Source of the DNA: Cristatella mucedo | Lineage: Eukaryota; Bryozoa; Phylactolaemata; Cristatellidae | Direction of reading: 5' to 3' | Assembly: GCA_009760855.2 (NCBI GenBank) | Contig: WPIO01000169.1 | Location: forward strand, 494,001-558,000 | DNA: 64,000 bases | In this document: positions 24,685 to 36,670 of the stretch, piece by piece | Position numbering within the stretch: the stretch's first letter is position 1 | Layout of the letters: each line of letters opens with the position of its first letter | Notes under the pieces: generated by a model | What the model saw: the letters and a program-made list of their open reading frames with translations, nothing else | The model's database searches: none | What the model was told of the DNA's origin: nothing | Program-made: the position numbers and the translations under genes

Positions 24685-24800
24685 AGCCTTAAACAGATTT
24701 TACCACGGCTTGCAGCTGGCAACAAATTTTTGCCAACTGTAGGATTCTAACTCGGGACCTCCATCGTGAAGCGGAAGCCACTCAACTCCTGGGCTAAAAA
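24685..24800 (-). mobile_element. SINE-B fragment, degraded
   Basis: In reverse, a box B-like GAGTTAGAATCC, the GGTCCCGAG segment and a remnant of the hairpin (CTGCAAGCCGTGGTAAAATC) are visible. The head is weak. Confidence 0.55.
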
Positions 24801-25310
24801 TCGAGCTATTTGAAGTGGTGAAACTTTTTCTGATGAAGTAGCTGTCACATACTTTGAAAATCATTTGCTTGAAAAGTCTTCTCGAAAGTACTTTTAAGAA
24901 ATCGAGATGGGAAACTGGCTGATATTTCCATACGTCGTCTGAGTGGATCCATGCTTAAGCAGTATAAGTGAAAAATAGCCAATTTTTAAATTTTAAAGAG
25001 AGCCATTTCTCAAGAGGGAGCATTACAAGGCTCAGTATTTGAATAACTTGCTTTATTGAAAATGGAAAACGCGATTTTCATCTAATAGCCATAATTAGTG
25101 CTTTAAAAGAATTAAAGACGAAACGATAACTAAAATGTGCTCCTAATCAAACTATCAAAGTTTTTGAATTTAAAATGAAAGGGTGAGTGACTCTCTAAGT
25201 AAGCCTTATGTACTCTGAGCTTTTCTATATAAAGGTTGAAACCACATCCTTGTTAATCCAATGCCGTATTTTTCGCCAGGTCCGCTACTCTTCTCCAGAG
25301 AGTTTAATAT
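24801..25310. other. No gene recognised
   Basis: Short frames only. Confidence 0.4.
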
Positions 25311-25324
25311 TAATAATAATGATA

Positions 25325-26820
25325 ATAACGATGCACTTGACAAAGCGCCCTCAGAGAACTCAATCTCTCTCTAGGCGCTTTACATTTGCTGTAAATGAAA
25401 ATGCAATTGAATGGTAAGTAAAATTATGCTTGAAAAACAAACGAAATGAATAATATGTTTAGGGGGAAATGCACATGGTTAGCATGCAAATGTGGTTAGT
25501 GACAGCATACAACAGTATCAGCACCCGTAAACACATAAAGGACGAATCACAGCGACCCACTAGATGATGTCCTAAATAGGTGCGTTTTTAAGTTCGTTTT
25601 AAATGAAGTCAGGTCAGGGGATGTTTTGACGCAGGTCGGAAGAGAGTTCAAGGCTTCGGGAGCGTACGAAATAAATGCACGGTCTCCAAAGGATTCAAGG
25701 TTTGTACGAGGTATTTGTAAACTGTTGGATTCCGAAAAGCTGGTGGTACGATGCTTGGCCTGATGGGGTTGTATATCTGAGAGATAGGCAGGAGCCATAG
25801 ATTACAGGGAACTAAAAGTGAGCGACAAAACCTTGATGTCAATCCGAGGCTTGACTGGTAGCCGATGCAGGTCAGCAAGAAGTGAAGTAATGTGGCAACT
25901 GCGACGCTCACGATAGACAAGCCTAGCTGCAGAGTTTTGCACCAGCTGCTATCGCTTGATCACACATGCTGGTAGGCCAGTAAGCAGTGATTTGCAGAAG
26001 TCGAGACGGGATGTCACGAATGCATGGACTAACTTTGACGTGGTATCCTTATCTAAACTAGCCCGAATTTTAGCAATGTTATGAAGCTCAAAATAGGCAG
26101 ATTTGACTGTGAGATTTGACTGTGGAGCTAATATGGTCTTTTAACGAGAGGTCGCTTTGGAATATAGCACCTAGATTTTGAGCTGACTCCACTGGAGATA
26201 TGCGGGTAGAGCCAATTTTGAGAGTCAGCCTTACCAATCTCTGAATTACACAGGCTTTTCCCATACCTAGTAAGTTAGTTTTATCATCGTTTAGTTTTAG
26301 AAAATGTGCTGCCGTCCAGGTGCTGATGTCATCAATGCATGCCGGAAGTGATTTGAGAGAATTTGAGCTGCTCGAAGGCTGGGAGGGATCAAAGCAAAGG
26401 TACAACTGAGTGTCATCCGCATAGAAGTGAAAGCCTAGATTGTGCTTGGCAATTACATCAGCAAGAGGGAGAGTATAAACCGTGAAAAGAACCGGACCTA
26501 GCACGGAGCCCTGAGTTTCACCATATTTCAGAGGTACTTCAGATGATCTTTGTCCATTCATGTCGATACTCTGGAGTATGCCACTGAGATAGGACCTGAA
26601 CGACTGCAGAGCAGTGGTAGTGATGCCCAGGCGAGATGAGAGGCACTCTAGAAGATCTTTGAGATCGATGGTATCAAAAGCTGCCGAAAGGTCGGGCAAA
26701 ACGAGCAGAGGCACTTTAGCCATGTCTGCATTCTTAAGTAGGTCGTTGTATACCCTAAGCAATGCTGACTGTGTGCAGTGATTAGCTCTAAAGCCAGACT
26801 GGAACTTACTAGCAAGGTGG
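25325..26820 (-). mobile_element. L2-A LINE, 5'-truncated, well preserved
   Basis: A 224-codon minus frame (26088-26762) encodes the reverse transcriptase core: [40 protein letters not shown] and the catalytic [12 protein letters not shown] near 26428, then DDKTNLLGMG. Further minus frames (25547-25920) hold the C-terminal part with MAPAYLSDIQPHQAKHRTT. The frames are joined by a few indels. The hairpin lies at 25345-25390 and the ATT-rich tail at 25310-25335. The 5' truncation point is near 26820, inside the FQSGF motif. Confidence 0.94.
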
Positions 26821-26821
26821 T

Positions 26822-27447
26822 TCAGGAACCCGGTAGCTTGACCTTGTCGCTGGCAGCTTGACCTTGTTGCTGGCCAGGATCAGCATTTTTTAAGTTATGT
26901 AATCGACATCTGACTAGGTACCATTCAGCCGCAACGGCATCCCAGCCTAAAAGAAGTTGTTTGAACTTTCCGTTAGCATTTTTTAACTTGCCTTTAGTAT
27001 TTTTAGCTGTGAGTATGACAGCATTGCAATGCATAGCCTGCCTATGGATGGGTAAGAAAGTGCTTAGGGAGTTCAATTTAATAATAACATCCGCGCATTT
27101 TTTTAGCGCCTTCTGAGAACTCATTCACTTTCTGTGCAATTTAAATATAATGCAAAGGATTTGTGATGGTATAGTTAGTGGTAGAGCCTTGTCGCCAGAT
27201 ACACTCAGGGAGCTTGTCAGAAGAAGACGAATCCACCAGGCATCCAGCCTGCTGCCTGCCTTCCTGCTGCCGGCAAAGAAACTGGGCTTATTCCTTGTGT
27301 GGCTCACGGCCCACGCCAGTCCAAAGACAAACCGTTCAGCAAGGTAAAACCACTCTTAGACCAACAATTCTAGCCAGTCGGTACAGCGCCTCGGGCTTGA
27401 TTGCGCTTCCCATTGTACAGCACGGCTCATGAACCAGCGACCTTTGA
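26822..27447. other. Unassigned DNA with a 100-codon minus frame
   Basis: The minus frame 26822-27124 is rich in lysine (GKLKNANGKFKQLL) and unrecognised. A weak L2-A hairpin-like piece, GCGCCTTCTGAGAACTCATT, occurs near 27107-27126. A second short minus frame (27125-27307) is also unrecognised. Confidence 0.35.
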
Positions 27448-27700
27448 CCGAGCAGCCGAGCAGCAGAGCAGCCGAGCAGCCGAGCAGCCGAGCAGCCGAG
27501 CAGCCGAGCAGCCGAGCAGCCGAGCAGCCGAGCAGCCGAGCAGCCGAGCAGCCGAGCAGCCGAGCAGCCGAGCAGCCGAGCAGCCGAGCAGCCGAGCAGC
27601 CGAGCAGCCGAGCCGAGCAGCCGAGCAGCCGAGCAGCCGAGCAGCCGAGCAGCCGAGCAGCCGAGCAGCCGAGCAGCCGAGCAGCCGAGCAGCCGAGCAG
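27448..27700. repeat. GC-rich octanucleotide tandem array (CCGAGCAG)n
   Basis: About 31 units of CCGAGCAG run through 253 bases. Interruptions are a CAG-AGCAG variant near the start and one 5-base CCGAG unit near 27608. Because 24 bases make 8 codons, long frames are open on both strands (AAEQPSSR on plus, leucine and arginine rich on minus). No substitution pattern supports any of them as protein. Confidence 0.95.
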
Positions 27701-27875
27701 CAGCAGTAGCCAGTAGCAGCCAGTAGCAGCTGCAGCAGCCAGTAGTAGCAGCAGCAGCATCAGCCAGAAGCAATAGCATCCAGTAGTAGCAGCAGCAGCC
27801 AGTAGCAGCAGCAGCAGCCAGTCGTAGCAGTAGCAGCAGCTGCCAGTTGTAGCTGCAGCAGTAGCAGCCAGCCGC
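27701..27875. repeat. CAG/TAG trinucleotide-rich tract
   Basis: The octamer array passes into imperfect CAGCAGTAGCAGCCAGTAG repeats. This is low-complexity DNA, probably grown by slippage from the same motif. Confidence 0.85.
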
Positions 27876-29245
27876 ATGGCCAGCAGTCGCATCAAGTCTG
27901 CGAGGCACAGAGAAGGACCGAGGTGAGGAAACGTCAGCTCAGGTAGCAGCAAGGGTAGGACAGCTAGGTGGCAAGGATTGGGTATTGGTAGTACGAATCG
28001 GTGGAGTTAAGATATGGCTTTCCGCATAAATCGTTCTGGCTCGAAGTTCTATCCAATGCCCGCCGGCCTTGCTGACAAGGGAGGCATCGAATCTACACGA
28101 GCTCATGAAGCGGCCTGAAGTGGGCTTGGCCGATCGCGTGTATGAGTGAGGTTGAGTAAGATTTGAGCTGAGCTAACACAGTACACTGCAACCGGTGAAA
28201 ATCTGCACGGAGATACATCCCTAACGGTGGTGCGAGAGCCGTCAGGCCAAGAGCTATATGTATGCTAAATAACATGCTCGTGGGTGTATAAGTTAAAATT
28301 ACTTTAAAGATCCGAATAACCAAGCTGGCGTCTCATTAGTTACCGCTAACTCTACTTAGTGCTGATGCAAGGCTTCAGTATATATTGTTGCTCAGACGGG
28401 ATTGCTGTAAAAGGGTCGTGAGGTTTCATAGTTCACAGGTGACTTTGGATGTAGATGAGAGCACACACCGTATACCAAATGAGATCTACATACGATGAGA
28501 TAAGCAGAGTTAGGTAATATAAGATGATGATAGCGAGAAGTTGTAGAAGTGATGTTTTTCAATTGAGCGACTCCTGAATTGAGTAGGGTCACGCACAGGA
28601 GCCTTAGCAGAAAAAGAGTCAGTCAGCATGTAAAATGCTTAAGGAGTCAGGTAATCTATCAAAATAAATGCTGAAATCTCTCATAATGTGGAATGAATGA
28701 CTTCCCCATTACTGGATAGAAATGAGATGAGTGGCAGCTTGTTTTTGGAGCACGTGAAGACATGAGATAAGAATGAGTGCTTCGATGGTCCTGCAAACGG
28801 CTTGAATTTCTTCTCAGATTTTGAATGATCGTGAGGTATGAAAGAAAGAGAAACTGGTTTAGTTGAGAATACTAAAGACAAGCATTACGATGGGCCGTCG
28901 GGGCTTTAGCATGCCTGATGAAGACAGAGTGAGAGTGAGGAACTGCAGTGCCTCAGAAAAATAACACAACACTGCACACACAAAATGCAGGGAATAGCAA
29001 GGACGAGGCAGTTTCGGCCTAATTATCAGGGGCCAGGCTGCAGGTCGGCCATCTCTGGTTAATTATCAATTCACTTACAGAAGCAACAGCAAATACATGT
29101 AGCAATGCATTTTCACGTAGATTGCACTGCAATAATAGAAAAGTACGATCGTACCAAACAAGCGGATTACTAACATTAGTGAACCCAGAAGCCGAGGGCG
29201 GCCTGGTGAGGTAGGCTGTGGAGCTTTGGAACTCAGTTGGAAAAA
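27876..29245. other. No gene recognised
   Basis: Several short minus frames occur (28093-28323, 28392-28592, 28681-28881, 29019-29396). None shows a recognised motif. The longest (125 codons) overlaps repeat R3 on the other strand. Confidence 0.4.
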
Positions 29246-29247
29246 GT

Positions 29248-29325
29248 GAGAGTTTAGATGTCAATGGCCATGTAATTTCTAAAGAACTATGGTTACAAAA
29301 TGAGCAGATATGCTTTAAACAGGTC
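29248..29325 (+). repeat. Repeat R3, copy 2
   Basis: It is the gap-free match to 15837-15914. In frame it reads LDVNGHVIS...NEQICFKQV. It lies inside a 66-codon plus frame (29218-29418). Confidence 0.55.
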
Positions 29326-29544
29326 ACAGATATTCTGATGGCTGACGAGAAATCAAATAAATATATCTGGAAATGCAGGAAGTGCTTCAAGATCACTCAC
29401 AGCAGGATGGACAGTTAGTTCATAGAGAATTGTTTTGCATAGAAACGCCTCAATCGTGGATCAGGGGATACAGGATCAGACGAAAAGGCTTTAACTCTCA
29501 CGAAAGGTACTGGGCTCTAAGCGTCCTCTGCAGAATATATCAAT

Positions 29545-29720
29545 TATTTTGATTAGCTTTATCTTTAATAACCTGGAAAATTCCTTGCAAACTCTTTCTT
29601 TACGCTGGTGGTGATGGAGTTAAGTAGCTATGGAGCGAATTGCACATTTATACCAGCATACCTGATGGAAGTGAATCACTTAGGGATCGTGGTTTCGCAG
29701 AATACTCAATGAAAACATTC
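29545..29720 (+). repeat. Composite repeat R2, partial copy
   Basis: The stretch from AATAACCTGGAAAATTCC through GGTGGTGATGGAGTTAAG matches 41150-41225 of the third R2 unit. It lies directly before the next R2 copy. Confidence 0.5.
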
Positions 29721-30109
29721 TAGACTGACTGCTGGCGACCGAACAGGGTATTTAATATAGACGTATGAGAAGAGATTATCGGAGTGTTTCTATCACGAGG
29801 AATATGCTAGAAACGACGTATCGGGGCTGTATACTTTTAAGAAAGACCACAATCCTAGCTCGAAATATCGGAAATCCTTCAGAAGTGTTCCGACACTAAC
29901 GAACACGTCAAGGCTGACCATTTTCTCTACAAAGTATATTAGGAATTACGTTTAACTTCATCAGTCAAAGCCTGGCTTATTCCTTGTTAGCTAATACCTA
30001 GTGATTTTGACAGAGAAGAGTGACTTTGCAAGCTTGCAGCATTTTGAGCTGCATGTTAATGCAAGCCTGAAAAAGATCCGAAAATCCATAGGAATAAAAA
30101 TACCACTCA

Positions 30110-31275
30110 GTGTTCAGGCTCGGCCCCTTTCTTTTCAACGTTAATACTCTTCCTCTCGCCGGTGTTGTTTCGAGGCACAAGATAGGCTTTCACTTTTTAT
30201 GCTGAGGACACGCAGCCGTACCTTTGCTTTTTGACCCCTCCTAGTAATCCAGCACGTTGAATTCTCTCCCTTGCTGCATGTATTGATGAATTTGCTCATG
30301 GATGGCAGCAAACTTTATTCAATTCAATGATCATAAAACCAACTTACCAGCTATGGGCGAACCAATTATGATTCAGAAATTGGATAGGCTAACGCTCAAA
30401 ATCGGCCCTCCCGGCGTATCTTCTGTTAAATCTGCACGAAATCTAGGTTTCATAATTCAAAGTGAAGTTTTGTTAGAAAACCACATCAGCTCCTCAATCA
30501 AGAGTGTCTATGTGCAGCTACATAATGTTGCTAAAATTTTAGCTTCTTCAGACAGGGATACCACAGATATATTGGTCCATACATTTGTGAAATCCTTTCT
30601 GGACTTGTGCAACTTTCTGCTTGCCGATCTACTGGCCTGTGCCATCAGGTGCCGACAGCTGGTGAAAAACCATGAAGATAGGATTGCCTGTCATGAGCTT
30701 CGCAGCTGATAAATCACAGCACGTTTTATTGGCCTGCACTGGCTTCCAGTCAAGCAAGGCACAGATTTCAAGACTGTATCTCTCACTTTTAGGTCCCTTC
30801 ATTCTATGACATCAGCCTAATTGTCAGATATACTCCACCTAGGCTAAGCAGAGTATCGCCTGTTTTCTGAATGTAATAGGTTACCTTTACCTGGTACGAG
30901 CCTGAAATCTTTTTGAGATCTGCTAGTAATTTGTATGCTCCCAAAGCCCAGAACTCACCTTGACTTGCTTCATGACATAGCCGAATTGACACCATTTGAA
31001 AAGAAGCTAACAAAGCATGCATTTGTCACAGAACTGTGTTGGTTTGTGTGATTCGTCCTTTATATGCTTGCGTGTGCCGACACTGTGCATGCTGCCACTA
31101 ACCATGTACGCATGCCGATCCTGTGCACTAAACCTTTAGCCATGTTGTGCTTGTTCTTCATTGAGCATGTTACCACTAACCACTCGTTCATATTTTCTTC
31201 GAAGTTAATGTAAAGTGCGTAGAAAGAGATAGAGTTCTCTGAGGGCATTATATAAAATGCATTACTACCATTAAT
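30110..31275 (+). mobile_element. L2-A LINE, degraded
   Basis: It starts near the L2-A segment for [13 protein letters not shown] and passes a damaged catalytic motif (the FYADDTQ region is frameshifted near 30195). A 135-codon frame (30302-30709) keeps MAANFIQFNDHKTNLPAMG, LTLKIG and the region equivalent to TTSKLVHAFVTS. The terminal hairpin and a short ATT tail are at 31210-31275. It carries many substitutions and is older than the copies at 2968 and 22983. Confidence 0.88.
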
Positions 31276-31564
31276 ATTAAGCAGTAGGATTTAGGTTAAA
31301 GTTTCATCTGCTAATAGACGAATACCATTAATGATGCTACTTCATATGTTTATAAGCTGACAGAGCATTAGGACTAGGTTAAAACCCAAATCCTTTGGTT
31401 CGATAGCTTTGCATCTTTGAAGACAGTCAGATGAATTGTATTCTCTTATCTGAGACGTGCACATACTTACTAAATATTAGGGTATTAATTCATGACGAAA
31501 TTTCTAAAATTAAGATTATATAGGTTTGCTGGTTTAACCTTATCATTCATTATCCTTTATATAG

Positions 31565-31700
31565 CTGCACAATAGCCTTAACGATTACCACCACAGCTTG
31601 CAATGGACTCTGCAGAATCGCCTACCACAGGGCAGGAACCCGAAACCAGGGTCTTTAACAGCCAGCTCAGCACCACATTAGTGCAAACGGAAGGGGCAGG
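31565..31700 (-). mobile_element. SINE-B inside R2 unit 1, degraded
   Basis: In reverse it has GGGTTCCTGCC in the box B position and the TTGCAAGCTGTGGTGGTAATCG hairpin half. The same insertion is present in R2 units 2 and 3, so it predates R2 spread. Confidence 0.62.
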
Positions 31701-32164
31701 CTGTTAAAGCTAAATGCAATCCGATGCTTTTTGATACACTGGAATTTCATTATAAAAAAATCAGAGACTGAATGCCTCGTGGCTTATTTGCATGCCCAAG
31801 TTGAGCTCTCTAACCTTCCAGTGAATAAGCGAAAACGATTTGCCTATTGACAATATTAATCTTGAAACATTTTGTCCGCGATCTCCTTTCTCTGTTTCCA
31901 GCTGATAGCGTCTCCCAGATACTACTGGTTTGTTCCAATCACAAGATAATGATGCAAATATATGGTATAGTGCAGTCATGCCATTACGTCTTGACAGAAA
32001 ACTTTCACGTAAAATACTTTGCTCTTGCCCAAACGTTCTAGAGGAAATTAATATTACCAACTCTCACATTAACAAATATAATACTCCTAGTTACCATGTT
32101 TCTATACCGTTTACAATGCATGTGAGCTAACAGGCCGAGCTTGTTTTCACAGAGTACTTCAAAG

Positions 32165-33350
32165 TTCATTTCACAGATTTCTCATAAAGTTCTTCAAGAG
32201 CGCCTTTCATCTCGCCTGGGCATCAGTGGCACTGCTCTGCAATGGTTCAGGTCTTACCTCAGTGACAGACTCTACAGTATTGACGTGAATGGACAAAAAT
32301 CATCCGAGGTACCTCTGATATATGGGGTACGTCAGGGCTTAGTGATAGGTCCGGTTCTTGTCACAGTTTCTAGCCTTCCACTTGCTGAGATGATTGCCTA
32401 GCGCAATCCTGGCTTTCACTTCTATGCGGATGACACTCAGTTGCACCTTTGCTTTGATCCCTCCCAGCCTTCGAGCACATCAAATTCTCTCAAGTCACTT
32501 TCAGCATGTATTCATGACATCCCCAGATGGACGGCAACAAATTTTCTAAAACTAAACGATGGTAAAAATAAATTACTAGTTAGGGGCGAACAAAGTTTGA
32601 TTCAGAGATTGGAAAGACTGATTCTCAAAATTGGCTCTGCCAGCATATCTCCTGTTGAATCAGATCGAAATCTAGGCGGTATTGCCGAAAGTGACCTCTC
32701 GTTAGACGACCATATCAGCTCCACAGTCAAATCCGTATTATTTCAGCTACATAACATCGTTAAAATTCGGGCTTGTTTAGATAAGCATACCACGTCTAAG
32801 GTGGTCCAAGCATTTGTGACATCCTGTCTCGACTTCAGCAACTCAGTGCTTAATAACCTACCAGCATGTACCATCAGGCGATTGCAGCTGGTGCAAAACT
32901 CTGCAGCTATACTTGTCTGTCGTGAGCTTCACAGTTGCCACATCACATTACTACTCGCTTACCTGCAATGGCTACCAGTCAAGCCACGGATAGATTTCAA
33001 GGGTTTCTCGCTCACTTTTAGGTTACTTAATTCTTTGGCTCCAGCCTATGTGTCAGATCTACTCCCCCGCACCAGGCCAAGCATCGTACCCCTGGCTTTA
33101 CAAAATCCAACAGTCTAAAAATACCTCGTACAAACTTTAAATCTTTTAGAGATCGTGCATTTAGTTCGTATGCTCTAAAAGCCTACAACTCTCTACCGAC
33201 TTGCGTCAGAACATCCCCTGACTTGACCACATTTAAAAAGAACTTGAAAACACACCTATTTAGGACAGGATTAGTGGGTCCCTGTAAATCGTCTTTTATG
33301 TGATTATGTGTGCTGGCACTGTGCATGCTGCCACTAAGCAGATTTGCACC
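32165..33350 (+). mobile_element. L2-A LINE, 5'-truncated
   Basis: The first frame (32141-32401) covers HKVLQERLSSRLGISGTALQ to a degenerate YGVRQGLVIGPV motif. A second frame (32441-33118) begins just after the catalytic motif ([12 protein letters not shown] is encoded across 32418-32455) and continues through LILKIGSASISPVE and the C-terminal domain to an ALQNPTV end. The QGSVLG motif carries serine-to-leucine and leucine-to-isoleucine changes. The 3' hairpin is lost; sequence switches to L2-B at about 33350. Confidence 0.92.
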
Positions 33351-33351
33351 T

Positions 33352-34170
33352 CTGGGAAAAGTGATTAAGGCAAATGGAATAGAATATCACTTTTATACAG
33401 ACGATACTCAGCTGTAATTGTCATTTAAACCATCGAAATCTGCTGCAGCAACCGAGCAACTGAATGCTTGCATTGCCGATATTCGATACTGGATGTCGGA
33501 AAACTTCCTGAAATTAAATGACGACAAAATCGAACTGCTGCTCATAGGACACCATAGGCATGTGGCTGGATTAAAAGATTTTGCTGTTCTTATTGGTGAT
33601 GCTATTGTACGACCTTTACCACGTGCTCATAATTTAGGAGTCGGGTTCAACAGCTACCCCAATTTGAAAAGCTTCATTCGGAAGACTGCCTCTACAGCCA
33701 GCCATCACATCCGATCACTATCCAAGATTAGGAGCTGTCTCCCATAGTGGCTTGTAAAACATTTAACTAACTCTTCAGTTCTGTCTCGGCCTGATTATTG
33801 CAATTCCCTTTTGGCTGGGCTGCCAAAGAAAGCTATTATGCCACTACAGTTGACTATGAATATGGCTGCAGGCTGGTCTTAAAGTCCCAGCTAATTGAGC
33901 ACGTGTCTCGTTTGCTGAAAGAGCTAGGATGGTTGCCGGTTGAGCAAAGGATACAGAGCAAAGTTCTTACGCTGACCCACAAGGCCCGCCAAGGCTTGGC
34001 TCCTTCGTACCTAGCTGAACTGCTGCAACTGTTTCAGCCTGTTCGCGCCCTCAGGTCCTGTGAGGACAACAAATTAGCTGTCCCATGCCTCTGCTTAAAA
34101 ACAGTTGGCGATAGAAGCTTTAGCTCTGCACGTCCTTGACTGTGGAACTCGCTTTCCAAGATAGGTGTGA
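33352..34170 (+). mobile_element. L2-B LINE fragment, reverse transcriptase to C-terminus
   Basis: L2-B is related to L2-A but clearly distinct. Here it starts at GKVIKANGIEYHFYTDDTQL, where the catalytic YADD is changed to YTDD and a stop follows (TAA at 33416-33418). The frame 33418-33747 continues with MSENFLKLNDDKIELLLIG and ends at RSCLP. A frameshifted 33798-34139 segment keeps the LGWLPVEQRIQSKVLTLTHKARQG and DNKLAVPCLCLKTVGDRSFSSA signatures. It is bounded on both sides by L2-A. Confidence 0.9.
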
Positions 34171-34194
34171 ATTATATTTAATAATGGAAAAATT

Positions 34195-34700
34195 TGCTAG
34201 TATACTTTGCTAAGCATCCTGTTTTTACTTATGTGACACTGCTTTCTGGCCTACCCATTCAATCAGTCCCTTACAGCTGTTGCAAAACTCTATAGCTAGG
34301 CTTGTCTGTAGTGAGTGTCACAGTTGCCGAATGAAGCCACTTCTCGCCGACCAGCACTGGCTAACAGTCAAGCAACGTATCGACTTCAAAGTATTTTTGC
34401 TAAATCTTGAGTCCCTTCATTCATTGGCTCCAGCCTATCTATTAAATCTACTGCCTCACCAGGCCAAGCATCGTACCTTCCGCTTTTTGATATTAAACAG
34501 TCTACCAGTACCACGTACAAACCTCAAATTATTTGGAGACCGTGCTTGTTAGTTCGTATGCTCCCAAAGCCTGTAACTCACTTCCGACCTGTGTCACGAC
34601 ATCATATGACGTGACCCTATTTATGAAAGCATTTAGTGGGTCCCTTTGATTGGTCCTTTATGTGCTGATGCCTACTGAAACTATTGCATACTGCCGCTAA
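34195..34700 (+). mobile_element. L2-A LINE C-terminal fragment
   Basis: A 90-codon frame (34280-34552) reads through the L2-A C-terminal region (LLADQHWLTVKQRIDFKVF, then LAPAYLLNLLPHQAKHRT and PRTNLKLFGDRA). The 3' hairpin is missing. Whether it is the other half of 32165-33350 or a separate insertion is not settled: the two segments overlap in LINE coordinates, which favours separate copies. Confidence 0.85.
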
Positions 34701-34719
34701 TTACACTTTCGCTAAGTTA

Positions 34720-35085
34720 TGCAATGTTGGGAGTCAGTCGTGAGTGAGTTATATGCCTTGGGTGCAATGGAGCGAAAGGCATGCTTACAAAATAGGTTGA
34801 GGTTCGGAAGAGATGTAGCTTAACCACTCCATTTAGAAGAGGGTGGCGACATACATAACCTGCTGACAGATTATATCTGGTAGGTGTGCTGAAGCCAAAG
34901 AATGAAGGACTTAAAAGTGAACGCCACAACCTTTAAGTCTTTGGGCTGCTTGACTGGCAGCCAGTGCTGGTGGGTGAGAATAGCTGCGATGTGATAACTG
35001 CGAAGTTCATTGCAGACAAGCTTAGGTGCAGAGTTTTTGTTTGTGATAGAGTTTACTGATTAAACGAGATACTTGCATATTTATG
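34720..35085 (-). mobile_element. L2-A LINE fragment, degraded
   Basis: The minus strand shows the L2-A C-terminal region around GGCTGCTTGACTGGCAGCCAG and CTTAGGTGCAGAGTTTTTG in plus orientation. It has no useful frame. A similar fragment precedes R2 unit 3 at 40590-40880. Confidence 0.7.
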
Positions 35086-35147
35086 CCTGCATGCTAGCTT
35101 GGAATAAGTCATTTAGAAATTCAGAGTCAAATCAATAAAATCTCTAT

Positions 35148-36670
35148 AGACTGACTGCTGGCGAACAACCTGATGGTCATTTGTAGACATGCGGGATTTC
35201 GGTCTCGGAGAATTTCAATCGCTAGTAGCATGCAGATAAAAGACTCCTTAGATTTGCGTTCTTTATAGAAACATCTACAACGATAGCTCAGATTTATCAG
35301 GAATTAGACAAAAGTGTTTCGACTCTAATAAACTGATTGAGGCTGTGGGATTCCATTACGAAATATATTAGGACTATTTTTTCGCTTTTATGTTGATAGC
35401 CTGGAATATTCGTTGCATGATAGTACCCCTGATGTTCATAACAAAAAAGAGTCTGCGAATGATTTGCATTCCTTACGCCAGTAAATAGCCAGAAACGAGA
35501 TCCAAAAATCCTTGGCATTAAAGGATAACAGGCGAAAGCAATGCGACTTGAATTTAAGTTTCATCAGCAAATATATGAATAGAATTAATCATGACAGTCA
35601 CAAAATAACTAATAGATCAGTAGGACTGTGTTAAAAATCAAATACATGCTTGTGAGTAAAGCATTTCACGTTTCAAGCTTGTCGGACGAATACATTTTTT
35701 GTATTCCAGATATGCACACTCTTACTCAAAAAAGTGGTAATTATTTATTTTGAAACTGCAAAAAATAAGAAAAATATTGTTTAGCTAGTTTAACTGCATC
35801 GGCTATATAACGGCAGAATAGACTTAATGACTACCACCACTGCTTGCAGTGGACTATAAAGGATCGCCTACTGCAGGACGAACCCACGACCCGGGTCAGG
35901 AACAGCAAGCACGTTCCCTTATGAGCTTAGACCGAAGGGCCAAGCTATCACAGCTGCTTGCAATCATCTGCTTTTAAATACCCTAAAATCCGATTATAAA
36001 ATCTCAGACTAAATTTATCATCGCTTTAATGCCTGAAAAGATTTGAAATCATCATTCGTCATTAGGGACTTTCGTTGTTCCCGTACCTAAACTCATAATT
36101 TGGTTTTCACTTGCAACGAATACCTTATGCATGTGGCACACATACTGATAATCGGATTCATTGCATTCATTGAATTCAGCGATATAATTTAAGTGATAAT
36201 TAATTCCTGGTATAAAATAGTTGCTTGCGGCCCACTTAATTTTTTTATCTAAATATATTCAACATTAAAAATGTATAGCTAGGTGTGGTGGCAAGACAAA
36301 TACGGGGATTCCTTGCTAGATCTCAAGCAACATGGCTGTGTAATCTCTCGATTAAAAACATAATATCGATATAGACTAGGTACACCTTGAGACGTGTGTC
36401 AATGGTCTTTTTTTCTGTTTATCCTGCCAATAGTGGTTCCCCGATACGTAATTTTTTGTTTTCATCTCAAAAGAATTATGCAAATGCATGGTATAGCGAA
36501 GTCAGCTAACAACGTCAGGACTGAGAACTTCCTCGAGAAAAACTTTTTTTTTATAAAGCACTTTTTAAAGGTAATTTATAGTACTGACATGCTGGAAAAT
36601 AGGATACCCAGAGTTACTCTGTTTCTATTGCTCCTACAATGCACGTGAGCAACTGCCGAGGTTCTTTTCA
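35148..36670 (+). repeat. Composite repeat R2, unit 2
   Basis: It runs from the GACTGACTGCTGGCGA start to the GTTCTTTTCAAA region that matches 32130-32160. It aligns in order with unit 1 (minus the LINE) and with unit 3 up to about 36130. A reverse SINE-B is at 35808-35945. No shared reading frame was found. Confidence 0.68.
35808..35945 (-). mobile_element. SINE-B inside R2 unit 2
   Basis: In reverse it carries GGGTTCGTCC in the box B position, the GGTCGTGGG segment and a hairpin around TGCAAGCAGTGGTGG. The head is partly decayed. Confidence 0.7.

Larger units (their letters stand above)
29727..32140 (+). repeat. Composite repeat R2, unit 1 (split by an L2-A LINE)
   Basis: The start (GACTGACTGCTGGCGA) matches 35152 in unit 2, and the middle (TTTAAAGTTTCATCTGC, near 31295) matches 35553 and 41382. 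A reverse SINE-B sits at the same place in all three units. The end (31850-32140) matches 36390-36665. It is non-coding. An L2-A copy (30110-31275) interrupts it. Confidence 0.65.

Noticed and set aside
27448-27700. CRISPR-like array.
   Set aside because: There are no spacers, the unit is 8 bases, and the sequence is eukaryotic.
27336-27952. Long frames on both strands across the octamer array (up to 198 codons).
   Set aside because: They result from a stop-free octamer repeat; all frames are open and none has a codon-position signal.
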